From assembly GCF_019192735.1 (NCBI RefSeq), contig NZ_JAHTKP010000011.1:124001-188000 (forward strand): a stretch of DNA of 64,000 nucleotides. Reading direction: 5' to 3'. The translations under genes and the position numbers were made by a program. Every line of letters begins with the position of its first letter. Position 1 is the stretch's first letter. The DNA is from Kitasatospora aureofaciens (GTDB lineage Bacteria; Actinomycetota; Actinomycetes; Streptomycetales; Streptomycetaceae). The notes under the pieces are model-generated. The model did not search any database and was not told the DNA's origin. It saw nothing but the letters and a program-made list of their open reading frames with translations. Below, one piece after another: positions 8,874-17,806 of the stretch.

Positions 8874-8901
8874 CGAGCGCTGCTCCTCAAAGAGGGTTTC
8901 T

Positions 8902-9951
8902 TCAGAGGGTTTCGCTGCCCGACGCTATCGCGACCAGGCGGGCGGCCTTCAGCTCGGTTTCGTCCCACTCGCGGTCGGGGTCGGAGCCCCAGGTGATGCC
9001 GGCGCCGGTGCCGAAGCGCAGCAGGGGGGCCGCGGGGTCGGTCCGGTCGAGCCAGAAGGTGCGGATGCCGACGGCGAGTTCGCCCTCGCCCCGGTCGGCG
9101 TCGACCCACCCGACGGCGCCGCAGTAGGGGCCGCGCGGGGCGGTCTCCAGGGCCTCGATGATCCGCAGGGCGCTGGACTTGGGTGCGCCGGTGACGGAGC
9201 CGGGCGGGAAGGTGGCGGCCAGCAGGCCGGGCCAGTCGGCGCCGTCACGCAGGGTGCCCTCGACGGTGGAGACCAGGTGGACCAGGCCAGGGTGCTTCTC
9301 GACGGCGCACAGGTCGGGGACGGTGACGCTGCCGGTGGCGCAGACGCGGCCGAGGTCGTTGCGGACCAGGTCGACGATCATCACGTTCTCGGCGTGGTCC
9401 TTGTCGAGGAGGTCGTCCTCGGTGCGGCCGGTGCCCTTGATGGGGCCGGAGGAGACGGTGCGGCCGGTGCGGCGCAAGTAGAGCTCGGGTGAGGCGGTGG
9501 CGATCTCGACGCCGTGCTCGGGCAGCCGGATCGTGCCCGCGTAGGGGGCGGGGTTGCCGTGGGCGAGGAGGCCGGTGAGGGCGTCGATGTCGCTGCGGGC
9601 CGGGTCGGGCAGCGGCGCGGACAGCACGCGGCAGAGGTTGGCCTGGTAGACCTCGCCGGCGGCTATGTGCTCGCGGATGCGGCGGACGCCCGCGGTGTAG
9701 GCGTCGCGGTCCAGGGAGCTGTGCCAGCTGCCGGCGTCCGGTCCGCGCCAGCCGGCGCCGGAGGGGGGCGCGGGGGCGGGGCGGACGTCGGCGAAGCGTG
9801 CGCAGGTGAGGCGGCCCTCGAAGTCGAAGGCGACGGCCCAGTAGCCGGTGGAGTCGAGGGCGGCCGGGTCCGAGGTGACGTCGCGCAGTCCGGTGGCGAG
9901 GCGGCCACCGAAGCGGGCGAGCGGGGTGTGGGGGGCGGTGGGGCCGGACAC
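8902..9951 (-). CDS. pabB: Aminodeoxychorismate synthase component I
   Basis: 349 residues of the chorismate-utilising fold, shorter at the N terminus than TrpE. The motif PIKGTGRT has the Lys that distinguishes PabB from anthranilate synthase (PIAGT). KHPGLVHLVSTVEG and FPPGSVTGAPK are the conserved chorismate-site and Mg-site stretches. It makes 4-amino-4-deoxychorismate from chorismate using ammonia from a PabA glutaminase, which is not in this window. The GTG at 9951 is preceded by AGGAGAA. It is first in the pabB-pabC-GNAT operon. Confidence 0.9.
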   Translation of the reverse strand: MSGPTAPHTPLARFGGRLATGLRDVTSDPAALDSTGYWAVAFDFEGRLTCARFADVRPAPAPPSGAGWRGPDAGSWHSSLDRDAYTAGVRRIREHIAAGEVYQANLCRVLSAPLPDPARSDIDALTGLLAHGNPAPYAGTIRLPEHGVEIATASPELYLRRTGRTVSSGPIKGTGRTEDDLLDKDHAENVMIVDLVRNDLGRVCATGSVTVPDLCAVEKHPGLVHLVSTVEGTLRDGADWPGLLAATFPPGSVTGAPKSSALRIIEALETAPRGPYCGAVGWVDADRGEGELAVGIRTFWLDRTDPAAPLLRFGTGAGITWGSDPDREWDETELKAARLVAIASGSETL

Positions 9952-10169
9952 GGTTCTCCTGCGCGGTCGTGCTGAGCGGCGGTGCCTGAAGTGTAGGTCG
10001 GGGGCGCGGGCCCGGGCCGGGGGCGTGCGGCCGGCGCGAGCGTCCTGCGGGTGTGCACCGAGTGCACGCTGCGGGAACGGATTTTTAGCTGGCCCGGGAA
10101 TCCGCTAGAGTTCAACACGTCGCCAGGGAGCGCAGCCGAAGAAAAGCGGTGAAGATCCCGGGGAGACAG

Positions 10170-10242
10170 GCGGACGTGGCTCAGTTGGTAGAGCATCACC
10201 TTGCCAAGGTGAGGGTCGCGAGTTCGAATCTCGTCGTCCGCT
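10170..10242 (+). tRNA. tRNA-Gly (anticodon GCC)
   Basis: GCGGACG/CGTCCGC acceptor stem, anticodon stem CACCT/AGGTG with loop TGCCA (anticodon GCC), and T arm GAGTTCGAATCTC. First of a five-tRNA cluster. CCA is not encoded. Confidence 0.95.
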
Positions 10243-10282
10243 CGATGGAGAACAGTGTAAGATCGTTCTTCGAGTGTTGCCT

Positions 10283-10353
10283 GGTGGAGTGGCCGAGAGG
10301 CGAGGCAACGGCCTGCAAAGCCGTGTACACGGGTTCAAATCCCGTCTCCACCT
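10283..10353 (+). tRNA. tRNA-Cys (anticodon GCA)
   Basis: GGTGGAG/CTCCACC acceptor stem, anticodon stem ACGGC/GCCGT around CTGCAAA (anticodon GCA), and T arm CGGGTTCAAATCCCG. Second in the cluster. Confidence 0.95.
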
Positions 10354-10390
10354 CCAAGAGGCTCACCCGGTTCCACCGGGAGACCTCCCC

Positions 10391-10462
<72 letters not shown>

Positions 10463-10503
10463 CGTCGGATCTTTCGGGGTCTGCTGCAGGACCGCCACAC
10501 CAG

Positions 10504-10575
<72 letters not shown>

Positions 10576-10617
10576 CGTCGGGCCTTTCGGGGTCTGCTGC
10601 AGGACCGGCCACACCAG

Positions 10618-10689
<72 letters not shown>

Positions 10690-10697
10690 CAGTAACG

Positions 10698-10733
10698 GCC
10701 GGGGCCGCGATCCGTGAGGGTCGCGGCCCCGGC
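10698..10733 (+). terminator. Terminator of the tRNA cluster
   Basis: Perfect 13-bp arms (10698-10710 and 10721-10733) with a 10-nt loop, nine bases after the last tRNA, followed by TGTTTGG. Confidence 0.75.
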
Positions 10734-10936
10734 TGTTTGGCGTTGGCCGTGTTCGTTGGCGGTTCGTCGGCGTTGGCCGTGTTCGCGCCGTGGCACATCG
10801 TGGAACGTCGCGGGAAGAGAAGAGCCGCGTACGGTCGCCCTCACCGACGTCCGTACGCGGCATCTCCGCCTGCCGGGGTGCTCTGCGCACCGCTCCTCGC
10901 CCGTCCGCGTGTCAACGCGGCCGCGGCCTCCCCGGC

Positions 10937-10970
10937 GGCACTGGTTCCCCGTCCCCAGGGGATCAGTGCC
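10937..10970 (-). terminator. Imperfect hairpin downstream of the small membrane gene
   Basis: GGCACTG...CAGTGCC arms continue inward to CCCC/GGGG with one mismatch or bulge. It lies 46 bp past the stop of the minus-strand small ORF. Apart from this hairpin, 10740-11015 holds only two copies of GGCGTTGGCCGTGTTCG (near 10739 and 10770) and no gene I can support. Confidence 0.45.
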
Positions 10971-11015
10971 CGTTCAGCGGCCGGCCGTGATGGCCGACCA
11001 AGTCTCAGCGCCCGA

Positions 11016-11213
11016 TCAGTGGGTGATCAGATCGGCGACGGCCTGGGCCTGGTTCACCATCTGCTCCCAGCCGCCGAACAGCGCCACCAGCAGCACGGCG
11101 CACGGCAGGGCCATGGCCAGCGCCACCGCCGGGTGCCGCGTGGGCTCCGCGGAGCGGGGCTGGGTGAAGGCCGGCCGACGGCGGCGGGAGGTTCCCGTGA
11201 GCTGCGGTGCCAT
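11016..11213 (-). CDS. Small single-pass membrane protein
   Basis: 65 residues, no recognised family. A basic N terminus (SRRRRPAF) precedes one hydrophobic helix at about 29-48 (AVALAMALPCAVLLVALFGG) and a short C-terminal stretch. AGGAG sits 7 nt before the ATG at 11213, which supports real translation. It is isolated between the tRNA cluster and the kinase gene and has its own downstream hairpin. Function is unknown. Confidence 0.55.
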   Translation of the reverse strand: MAPQLTGTSRRRRPAFTQPRSAEPTRHPAVALAMALPCAVLLVALFGGWEQMVNQAQAVADLITH

Positions 11214-11473
11214 GCCCCTACTCCTGATCCGTGCTCGGTGCTTGCCGGTAGCTGAAGTCCGATCGAGTTGGCGCGGTGGACGGCTTACCTCGGGGGACGA
11301 GCTCCCCGTCCACCGCTGAGGACAACGCTATGGCGCAGGGGGCTGTTCGGGCGTCATGCCGTCGTACTGTTCCTCGGGCCTCCGGGAGGATGACGGTCAG
11401 ACTTAGGGACTACTACCGCAGGGGGAGACGGTCTTCGCCCGGCCCCCGGGGGAACCCTGAGAGGCGACCCCGA

Positions 11474-11510
11474 GAAACGTTTCGGCACCCCGCTGACCTG
11501 CAGGTCAGCG
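11474..11510. promoter_or_regulatory. Two adjacent perfect palindromes upstream of the kinase gene
   Basis: GAAACGTTTC (11474-11483) and a perfect 20-bp palindrome, CGCTGACCTGCAGGTCAGCG (11491-11510), lie about 140 bp before the kinase ATG. The first resembles a LacI-family operator core. The second matches no regulator I can name. The rest of 11214-11648 shows no gene. Confidence 0.5.
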
Positions 11511-11648
11511 CAAGATCAGACAATCGCACGGCGGCTTGAGGTGTTGCGTATCAGCACACCGCAGCAGGCAGTCCGTAAGCTGTGCCGGACAGGAACTGAC
11601 GATGCCCCAACCGACGGGGCCTCACCCACAGGCTGACGGGGAACGGAC

Positions 11649-13640
11649 ATGGCGATGATGCGGCTGAGGCGTGAGGACCCCCGCATCGTCGGGCCGTACC
11701 GCCTGCACCGGCGACTGGGCGCCGGCGGCATGGGCGTCGTCTACCTCGGATCCGACCGGCGCGGGCAGCGGGTCGCCCTCAAGCTCATCCGCGCCGAACT
11801 CGCCGAGGACCAGGAGTTCCGCACCCGCTTCGCCCGCGAGATCGCCGCCGCCTCCCGCATCCGCGGCGGCTGCACCGCCCGCGTCGTCGGCTCCGACATC
11901 GAGGCCGACCGCCCCTGGCTCGCCACCGCCTACGTACCCGGCCCCTCCCTCTACAAGAGGGTCGGCGACGAAGGGCCGCTCAGCTGGCCCGAGGCCGCCC
12001 GGATCGGTGCCGCGCTGGCCGACGGGCTCGTCAAGGTGCACGAGGCCGGCGTCGTCCACCGCGACCTCAAACCGTCCAACATCCTGCTCTCGCCCCGGGG
12101 CCCCCGGATCATCGACTTCGGCATCGCGTGGTCGCGCGGCGCCAGCACCCTCACCCACGTCGGCACGGCAGTCGGCTCCCCCGGCTTCCTCGCGCCCGAG
12201 CAGGTGCGCGGCGTCGCCGTCACACCCGCCACGGACGTGTTCGCCTTCGGCGCCACACTCGCGTACGCGCTCACCGGGGACACCCCGTTCGGGTCGGGGG
12301 CCTCGTCCGAGGTCATGCTCTACCGGGTCGTGCACGAGGAGCCCGACCTGTCGGCCGTACCGCCGCAGCTGGCGCCGCTGATCCGGGCGTGCCTGGCCAA
12401 GGAGCCCGCCGAACGGCCCGGCGCGGCCGCCCTGCACGAGCGGCTCAGCGAACTCGCGGCGCGCGGCGCGGCAGCGGGGGCCGCCGGCGGGGTGCGCGGC
12501 GCGCGGCGCGGTACGGCTCCGGCACCTGCCCCTGCTTCGGGCGCGGACGCGGACGCGTCGGGTGGTGTGCGGCACGGGGTGCCCGCGCCCGGGCGGTCGC
12601 CGGACCCGGCTGCGGCGCGGGCCCGGGCAATGGCGTCCAGCCGGCCCGCCGGGCAGGCCCCCGGTGCGGCGCAGCGGCGCCCGCAGGGAGCGGCCGCTCC
12701 GCACCCCCGGCCCGAGGCGACGCCGACGGCCCGTCCGGTGCGGGACCGTCAGCAGACCCCGACACCCGGCCACCCCGGCTCCCGCGACCGCAGGCGGCCC
12801 CGGGACCGGCAGCACACCCCGGCCCCCGGCGGGCGGCCCACCACCGCGCGGCAGCGGCTGCTGCGGCAGCGGCTCGTCGTCTTCGTCACCGTGACGATCG
12901 GGGTGGCGTTGGCCATCGCGGCGGCGCAGGGGTGCGAGAACCGGAGCAACCAGGGCCTGCGGCCGGGCGGCGGGCCGACCGTGAGCGTCTCCCCCACCGG
13001 GCAGACGGGGGCCGGTACGTCGGTGGACGGAGCGGCGGCTGCGACGCCGTCCGCCGTATCCTCCGCCACGCCGTCGACTGCACCGTCCGCTACGCCGCTT
13101 GCGGCGGCGGCGCGGGGCGGGGCGGCCCCGGGTGACGCTGCGCTGGCTCCGCCGCAGGGGCCGGGGCCCGCCGTGGACTGGCCGAACCGCAGCTACCCCG
13201 ACGCGGCCGGCGGCCCGGGCATCGCGCTCCGGGACGGGCACTCCGCCGGGGCCGGGCCGCAGGTCGCGCTCAGCGCGGTGCTGCCGGTGCGGTTCAAGGG
13301 GGCACCGGCGACGGTGGTCGTCCTGCGGCGGGCGGAGGGCGCGGTGCCCGTCGACCTCGTCCAGCTGTACACGTTCACCGGGGACACCCCGGTCGCCGCC
13401 ACCTCGCGCTCGTCGACGGCCGACCCGCAGGCCAAAGCCACCTGGCGGCTCGACGGCGGCGCGGTGGTCCGTGAGGAACGCGTCGCCCAGACCGGCGCCG
13501 TCACCTCCACCCGCTACATGGTGCGGCCCGACGGCACTCTCGACGAATCCTGGCCCGGCGCAGGCGCCTCCGGCGGCACTGGCCTCACCACCCCGCCCCC
13601 AGCCGCTGCCCCCGCCCCGCCGACGGCTGCGGCGGGCTGA
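11649..13640 (+). CDS. Receptor-type Ser/Thr protein kinase (PASTA-less)
   Basis: 663 residues. The N-terminal Hanks-type kinase domain (about 15-270) has the glycine loop GAGGMGVVY, catalytic Lys45, HRDLKPSN with Asp139, and DFG with Asp156. A long Pro/Ala/Arg-rich linker follows. One membrane helix at about 409-429 (VTVTIGVALAIAAA) leads to a C-terminal part of about 230 residues predicted outside the cell. The outer part starts with low-complexity Ala/Thr/Ser and ends with a small beta-rich region; no PASTA repeats are seen. ATG 11649 is used, though 11655 and 11658 are also possible. The ligand is unknown. It converges with the SpoU gene. Confidence 0.9.
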   Translation: MAMMRLRREDPRIVGPYRLHRRLGAGGMGVVYLGSDRRGQRVALKLIRAELAEDQEFRTRFAREIAAASRIRGGCTARVVGSDIEADRPWLATAYVPGPSLYKRVGDEGPLSWPEAARIGAALADGLVKVHEAGVVHRDLKPSNILLSPRGPRIIDFGIAWSRGASTLTHVGTAVGSPGFLAPEQVRGVAVTPATDVFAFGATLAYALTGDTPFGSGASSEVMLYRVVHEEPDLSAVPPQLAPLIRACLAKEPAERPGAAALHERLSELAARGAAAGAAGGVRGARRGTAPAPAPASGADADASGGVRHGVPAPGRSPDPAAARARAMASSRPAGQAPGAAQRRPQGAAAPHPRPEATPTARPVRDRQQTPTPGHPGSRDRRRPRDRQHTPAPGGRPTTARQRLLRQRLVVFVTVTIGVALAIAAAQGCENRSNQGLRPGGGPTVSVSPTGQTGAGTSVDGAAAATPSAVSSATPSTAPSATPLAAAARGGAAPGDAALAPPQGPGPAVDWPNRSYPDAAGGPGIALRDGHSAGAGPQVALSAVLPVRFKGAPATVVVLRRAEGAVPVDLVQLYTFTGDTPVAATSRSSTADPQAKATWRLDGGAVVREERVAQTGAVTSTRYMVRPDGTLDESWPGAGASGGTGLTTPPPAAAPAPPTAAAG

Positions 13641-14066
13641 GCGCAGGAAGTCGGCCGGGCCGACCTTCGGTGCGGGATGACGCCGAGAGAATCGGCCGCC
13701 TGGGGCGCGACGAGCAGAGGAGCCCCTGGTGAGGTGTCGGCGCCCGGGCTTAGGAAGTCGGCTGGGCCGACTTTCAGCGCAGGGCGGGGGCTTGGGGGCT
13801 GAGCAGGATCGTTTCTGCTCCGGGTGGGGGCGTGCGTCAGGGCGCGAGGCCTCGGGGGGCTGGACTTATTGGGGCTGTGGAGTTGGGGGCCCGGAGCAAG
13901 GGTGCGGGTCGTGGCCTTCCGCTGCGCGCAGTTCCCCGTGCCCCTTGCGGGGCGCGGGGATTGGGATGTTGCGGCGAGGGACGCGGGGGTTGGGTGGTGA
14001 GGGAGAGGAGGGCGCAGGGGTTGGGCCAGGGCAGGGAGGGTCTGGGGGGCGCTGCGCGGGGGTGGG
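13641..14066. repeat. G-rich convergent intergenic region with recurring hairpins
   Basis: No gene is supported. It holds two copies of a stem-loop built on AGGAAGTCGGC and its complement (13645-13666 and 13752-13773), the first starting five bases after the kinase stop. Their core recurs at 17761. At 13934-13959, CCCC-GTG-CCCC pairs with GGGG-CGC-GGGG around TTGC, a type of hairpin dispersed widely in Streptomyces intergenic DNA. The location between converging genes suggests terminator use. Confidence 0.6.
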
Positions 14067-14873
14067 TCAGGGAGTGGTGACGGCGTAGAAGGCGACCGCC
14101 GCGGCGGCGCCTACGTTGAGAGAGTCGATGCCGTGGGCCATGGGGATGCGGACGGGGTGATCGGCGGCGGCGATGGCGGGGCGGGTGAGGCCGTCGCCTT
14201 CGGCGCCGAGCATGAGGGCCGTCTTGGGGAGGTGCTGGGAGGTGAGGGTCGCGAGGTCGACGGCGGAGTCGGCGGGGGTGAGGGCGAGGAGGGTGAATCC
14301 GGTGTTGCGGACGGTGTCCAGGGCGGCGGGCCAGGGGTCGAGGCGGGCGTAGGGGACCGCGAAGACGGCGCCCATGGAGACCTTGACGGCGCGCCGGTAG
14401 AGCGGGTCGGCGCAGTCGGGCGACAGGAGGACGGCGTCCATGCCGAGGGCGGCGGCGCTGCGGAAGATCGCGCCGAGGTTGGTGTGGTCGACCAGGCCTT
14501 CGAGGACGGCGACCCGGCGGGCGCCGGCGAGGACGGTGGCGGCGTCCGGGAGGGGCATGCGTTCCATCGAGGCGAGGGCCCCGCGGTGGACGTGGTAGCC
14601 GGTGACGGCTTCGGCCAGCGCGGGTTCGACCACGTGGACGGGCGCGTCCGCCTCGGCGATGACGTCGGCCATCACGTCCAGCCACTTGGGGGTGAGCAGC
14701 ATCGACCGCATCCGGTAGCCAGCGGCGAGGGCGCGGCGGATGACCTTCTCCCCCTCGGCGATGAACAGGCCTTCGGCGGGTTCGCGCCGGCGGCGCAGTT
14801 CGACGTCGGTGAGGCCGGTGTAGTCGCCGAGGCGGGGGTCGGCCGGGTCGGTGATGGTGCTGGGTTCGGACAC
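14067..14873 (-). CDS. SpoU/TrmH-family RNA 2'-O-methyltransferase
   Basis: 268 residues. An N-terminal RNA-binding substrate domain (about 1-105) starts with DPADPRLGDYTGLTDVELRR. The SPOUT knot follows: motif 1 DHTNLGAIFRSAAALG, motif 2 LMLGAEGDGL and motif 3 SLNVGAAAAVAFY. It should methylate ribose in rRNA or tRNA using SAM; the exact nucleotide cannot be told. The frame stays open to 14909, but GTG 14873 matches where homologous sequence begins. It diverges from the SpoIIE phosphatase gene with about 110 bp between. Confidence 0.85.
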   Translation of the reverse strand: MSEPSTITDPADPRLGDYTGLTDVELRRRREPAEGLFIAEGEKVIRRALAAGYRMRSMLLTPKWLDVMADVIAEADAPVHVVEPALAEAVTGYHVHRGALASMERMPLPDAATVLAGARRVAVLEGLVDHTNLGAIFRSAAALGMDAVLLSPDCADPLYRRAVKVSMGAVFAVPYARLDPWPAALDTVRNTGFTLLALTPADSAVDLATLTSQHLPKTALMLGAEGDGLTRPAIAAADHPVRIPMAHGIDSLNVGAAAAVAFYAVTTP

Positions 14874-14983
14874 CCTGCGATCTTGCCAAGCCGGGGCGGG
14901 GAAGGCCAAACGGTCCCGCCGGGCCCCAGGGGCTGGGCGGCTTGGCCTTGGCCCCTCGCCAGCCGGGGTGCAAACATGACGGT

Positions 14984-17725
14984 ATGGCCCGTTTTCCGGG
15001 CCGATCCTGGGCTCCGTCGGCCTCTGGTGCTACTGGTTCCGCCGGCCCCTCCGGTGGGCGCCCATACGGTCGGCAACAGCAGCCACGCGCCAAGCGGGCG
15101 TGGCCGGTCAAGCGCCGGTCGGTGGCCGGACAGGTGTTCGCGCTGCAGATCCTCGTGGTGCTGCTGCTCGTGGTGGCGGCCGCGGTGGCGCTGGTGGTGC
15201 AGTCCCGCAACGACGCCGAGCACGAGGCCCGCAACCGGTCGGTGGCGGTCGCGCAGACCTTCGCCAACTCGCCGGGCATCGTCGACGCGCTGCACTCCCC
15301 CGACCCGACCGCGATCCTCCAGCCGAAGACGCAGTCCGCGCGGATAACGTCGGGCGTCGACTTCATCGTCGTCCTGAACAAGGACGGCATCCGCTACACC
15401 CACCCCAACCCGGCCCGGATCGGCCACAAGTTCGTCGGAACCTACCAGCCCGCCCTGCACGGGCAGGTGGTGACCGAGCAGATCACCGGCACCCTCGGCC
15501 CGCTGGTCCAGGCGGTCGTACCGGTGTACGCGCCGGACGGCTCGGTGGCCGGGCTGGTCTCGGCGGGTGTCACGCTCGCGAACGTGAGCGCCGCGAGCGA
15601 GCGGCAGCTACCGGTGGTGCTCGGCGCCGCCGCGGGTGCGGTCGGGCTGGCAATGCTCGGGACGGCGCTGATCAGCCGGCGGCTGCGGCGGCAGACGCAC
15701 GGCCTCGGGCCGACCGAGATGACCCGGATGTACGACCACCACGCGGCCGTGCTGCACGCGGTGCGCGAGGGCGTGCTGATCGTCGGCGGGGACGGGCGGC
15801 TGCTGCTCTGCAACGACGAGGCACGGCGGCTGCTCGACCTGCCGCCGGACGCCGAGGGCCGGCTGGTGACCGAGCTGGGCCTGGAGCGCGCCCCCGAGGA
15901 ACTGCTGACCGCCGACCGGCCGGTCACAGACCAGGTGGTGCTGGCCGGGGAGCGGCTGCTGGCGGTGAACGTCCGGCTCACCGACCGGGACGGCGGCCCG
16001 CCCGGTTTCGTCGCCACCCTGCGCGACTCCACCGAGCTGCTGGCGCTGTCCGGCCGGGCCGAGGTGGCGCAGCGGCGGCTGCGGCTGCTGTACGACGCCG
16101 GGGTCACGGTGGGCAGTTCGCTGGACCTGACGCGGACGGCGGAGGAGCTGGCGCAGGTCGCGGTGCCGCGGTTCGCGGACTTCGTGACGGTGGACCTGGC
16201 CGAGCAGGTGCTGGCGGGCGAGGAGCCGCTGGCGGGCTCGTCGCTGGTGCAGATGCGGCGGGCGGCGGTGGCGGGCGTCCGGAGCGACGCTCCGTTCTAC
16301 CCGGTGGGCACGGTGCTGAACGTGGTGCCGACGACGCCGTTGGCCGGGGCCCTGGACAGCGGGGAGCCGCGGCTGGAGCCGCGGCTGGCCGAGACGCAGG
16401 GGTGGCGGAAGCAGGACCCGGAGCGGTCGGCGCAGATCCTCGCGTACGGGGTGCACTCGCTGGCACGGGTGCCGCTGCGGGCGCGCGGGGTGCTGCTGGG
16501 GGTGGCGCGGTTCTGGCGGGCGGACCGCGCGGAGCCGTTCGAGGCGGACGATCTGGCGCTGGCCGAGGAGCTGGTGGCGCACGCGGCGGTGTGCATCGAC
16601 AACGCGCGCCGGTACACCCGGGAGCACGCGATGGCGGTGACCCTGCAGCACAGCCTGCTGCCGCGCAGCCTGCCCGTGCAGAGCGCACTGGACGTCGCGC
16701 ACCGGTACCTGCCCGCGCAGGAGGGCGTCGGCGGGGACTGGTTCGACGTGATCCCGCTGCCGGGTGCGCGGGTGGCGCTGGTGGTCGGGGACGTGGTGGG
16801 GCACGGGCTGCACGCGGCGGCGACGATGGGGCGGCTGCGCACGGCGATCCACAACTTCTCGACGCTGGACCTGCCCCCGGACGAGCTGCTGGGGCATCTG
16901 GACGACCTGGTGATCCGGATCGACCAGGACGAGACGGCCGACGGGGAGGGCGCCGAACTGGCCGGGGCGACCTGTCTGTACGCGATCTACGACCCGGTGT
17001 CGCGGCGCTGCACGCTGGCCAGCGCCGGGCACCCGCCGCCGGCCGTGGTGGGCCCGGACGGGCGGGTGGAGTTCCCGGAGCTGCCGACCGGGCCACCGCT
17101 GGGGCTGGCGGTGCTGCCGTTCGAGACGGCCGAGCTGGAGGTGGCCGAGGGCAGCCGGCTGGTGCTGTACACGGACGGGCTGGTGGAGGACCGCGAGCGC
17201 GACATCGGCGAGGGGCTGGAGCAGCTGCGGGCGGCGCTGACCGGGCCGCCGCGCACGCCGGAGCAGACCTGCGCGGACGTGCTGGGGGCGATGCTGCCCG
17301 AGCGTCCGCAGGACGACATCGCGCTGCTGGTGGCGCGGACCCGGGTACTGGCGCCGGACCACGTGGCGGAGTGGGACGTGCCGTCCGACCCGGCCGCGGT
17401 GGGCGGGGTCCGGGCGGCGGTGGCGGAGCAGCTGGCGGTGTGGGGGCTGGACGAGGCCGCGTTCGTCACCGAGCTGATCCTGAGCGAGCTGGTGACCAAC
17501 GCGATCCGGTACGGCTCCGGGCCGATCCGGGTGCGGCTGCTGCGGGACCGGTCGCTGATCTGCGAGGTGTCCGACGGCAGCAGCACCTCGCCGCACCTGC
17601 GGTACGCGGCGACGATGGACGAGGGCGGGCGCGGGCTGTTCCTGGTCGCGCAGTTCGCGGACCGGTGGGGAACGCGGTACACGGCCACCGGGAAGGTGAT
17701 CTGGACGGAGCAGCCGCTGGAGTAG
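14984..17725 (+). CDS. Membrane sensor PP2C phosphatase: Cache-PAS-GAF-SpoIIE-HATPase
   Basis: About 913 residues. A membrane helix (about 51-74), an extracytoplasmic single-Cache/CitA-like domain and a second helix near 210-230 are followed by PAS (about 250-360), GAF (about 370-550), the SpoIIE PP2C phosphatase (about 554-790, GGDWFD and VGDVVGHG metal motifs, YTDGLVE) and a C-terminal HATPase_c domain (from about 795, ELVTNAIRYG and GRGLFL). Such proteins combine an anti-anti-sigma phosphatase with an anti-sigma-like kinase in one chain, sensing small ligands outside the cell. No STAS partner is nearby. The ATG at 14984 is preferred over the upstream frame but has a weak ribosome site. Confidence 0.9.
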   Translation: MARFPGRSWAPSASGATGSAGPSGGRPYGRQQQPRAKRAWPVKRRSVAGQVFALQILVVLLLVVAAAVALVVQSRNDAEHEARNRSVAVAQTFANSPGIVDALHSPDPTAILQPKTQSARITSGVDFIVVLNKDGIRYTHPNPARIGHKFVGTYQPALHGQVVTEQITGTLGPLVQAVVPVYAPDGSVAGLVSAGVTLANVSAASERQLPVVLGAAAGAVGLAMLGTALISRRLRRQTHGLGPTEMTRMYDHHAAVLHAVREGVLIVGGDGRLLLCNDEARRLLDLPPDAEGRLVTELGLERAPEELLTADRPVTDQVVLAGERLLAVNVRLTDRDGGPPGFVATLRDSTELLALSGRAEVAQRRLRLLYDAGVTVGSSLDLTRTAEELAQVAVPRFADFVTVDLAEQVLAGEEPLAGSSLVQMRRAAVAGVRSDAPFYPVGTVLNVVPTTPLAGALDSGEPRLEPRLAETQGWRKQDPERSAQILAYGVHSLARVPLRARGVLLGVARFWRADRAEPFEADDLALAEELVAHAAVCIDNARRYTREHAMAVTLQHSLLPRSLPVQSALDVAHRYLPAQEGVGGDWFDVIPLPGARVALVVGDVVGHGLHAAATMGRLRTAIHNFSTLDLPPDELLGHLDDLVIRIDQDETADGEGAELAGATCLYAIYDPVSRRCTLASAGHPPPAVVGPDGRVEFPELPTGPPLGLAVLPFETAELEVAEGSRLVLYTDGLVEDRERDIGEGLEQLRAALTGPPRTPEQTCADVLGAMLPERPQDDIALLVARTRVLAPDHVAEWDVPSDPAAVGGVRAAVAEQLAVWGLDEAAFVTELILSELVTNAIRYGSGPIRVRLLRDRSLICEVSDGSSTSPHLRYAATMDEGGRGLFLVAQFADRWGTRYTATGKVIWTEQPLE

Positions 17726-17753
17726 GCGCGGAGTGGCGCGGGCAGGACGTCGG

Positions 17754-17792
17754 CCGGAGCAGGAAGTCGGCCGGGCCGACTTCCTGCTCCGG
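17754..17792. terminator. 39-nt perfect palindrome between converging genes
   Basis: Nineteen-base arms centred on 17773, built around AGGAAGTCGGCC. It separates the phosphatase gene (+) from cobA (-), 28 and 14 bp from their stops, so it is placed as a bidirectional terminator. The core is shared with hairpins near 13650 and 13755. Confidence 0.75.
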
Positions 17793-17806
17793 GGTACTGC
17801 GCGCGT

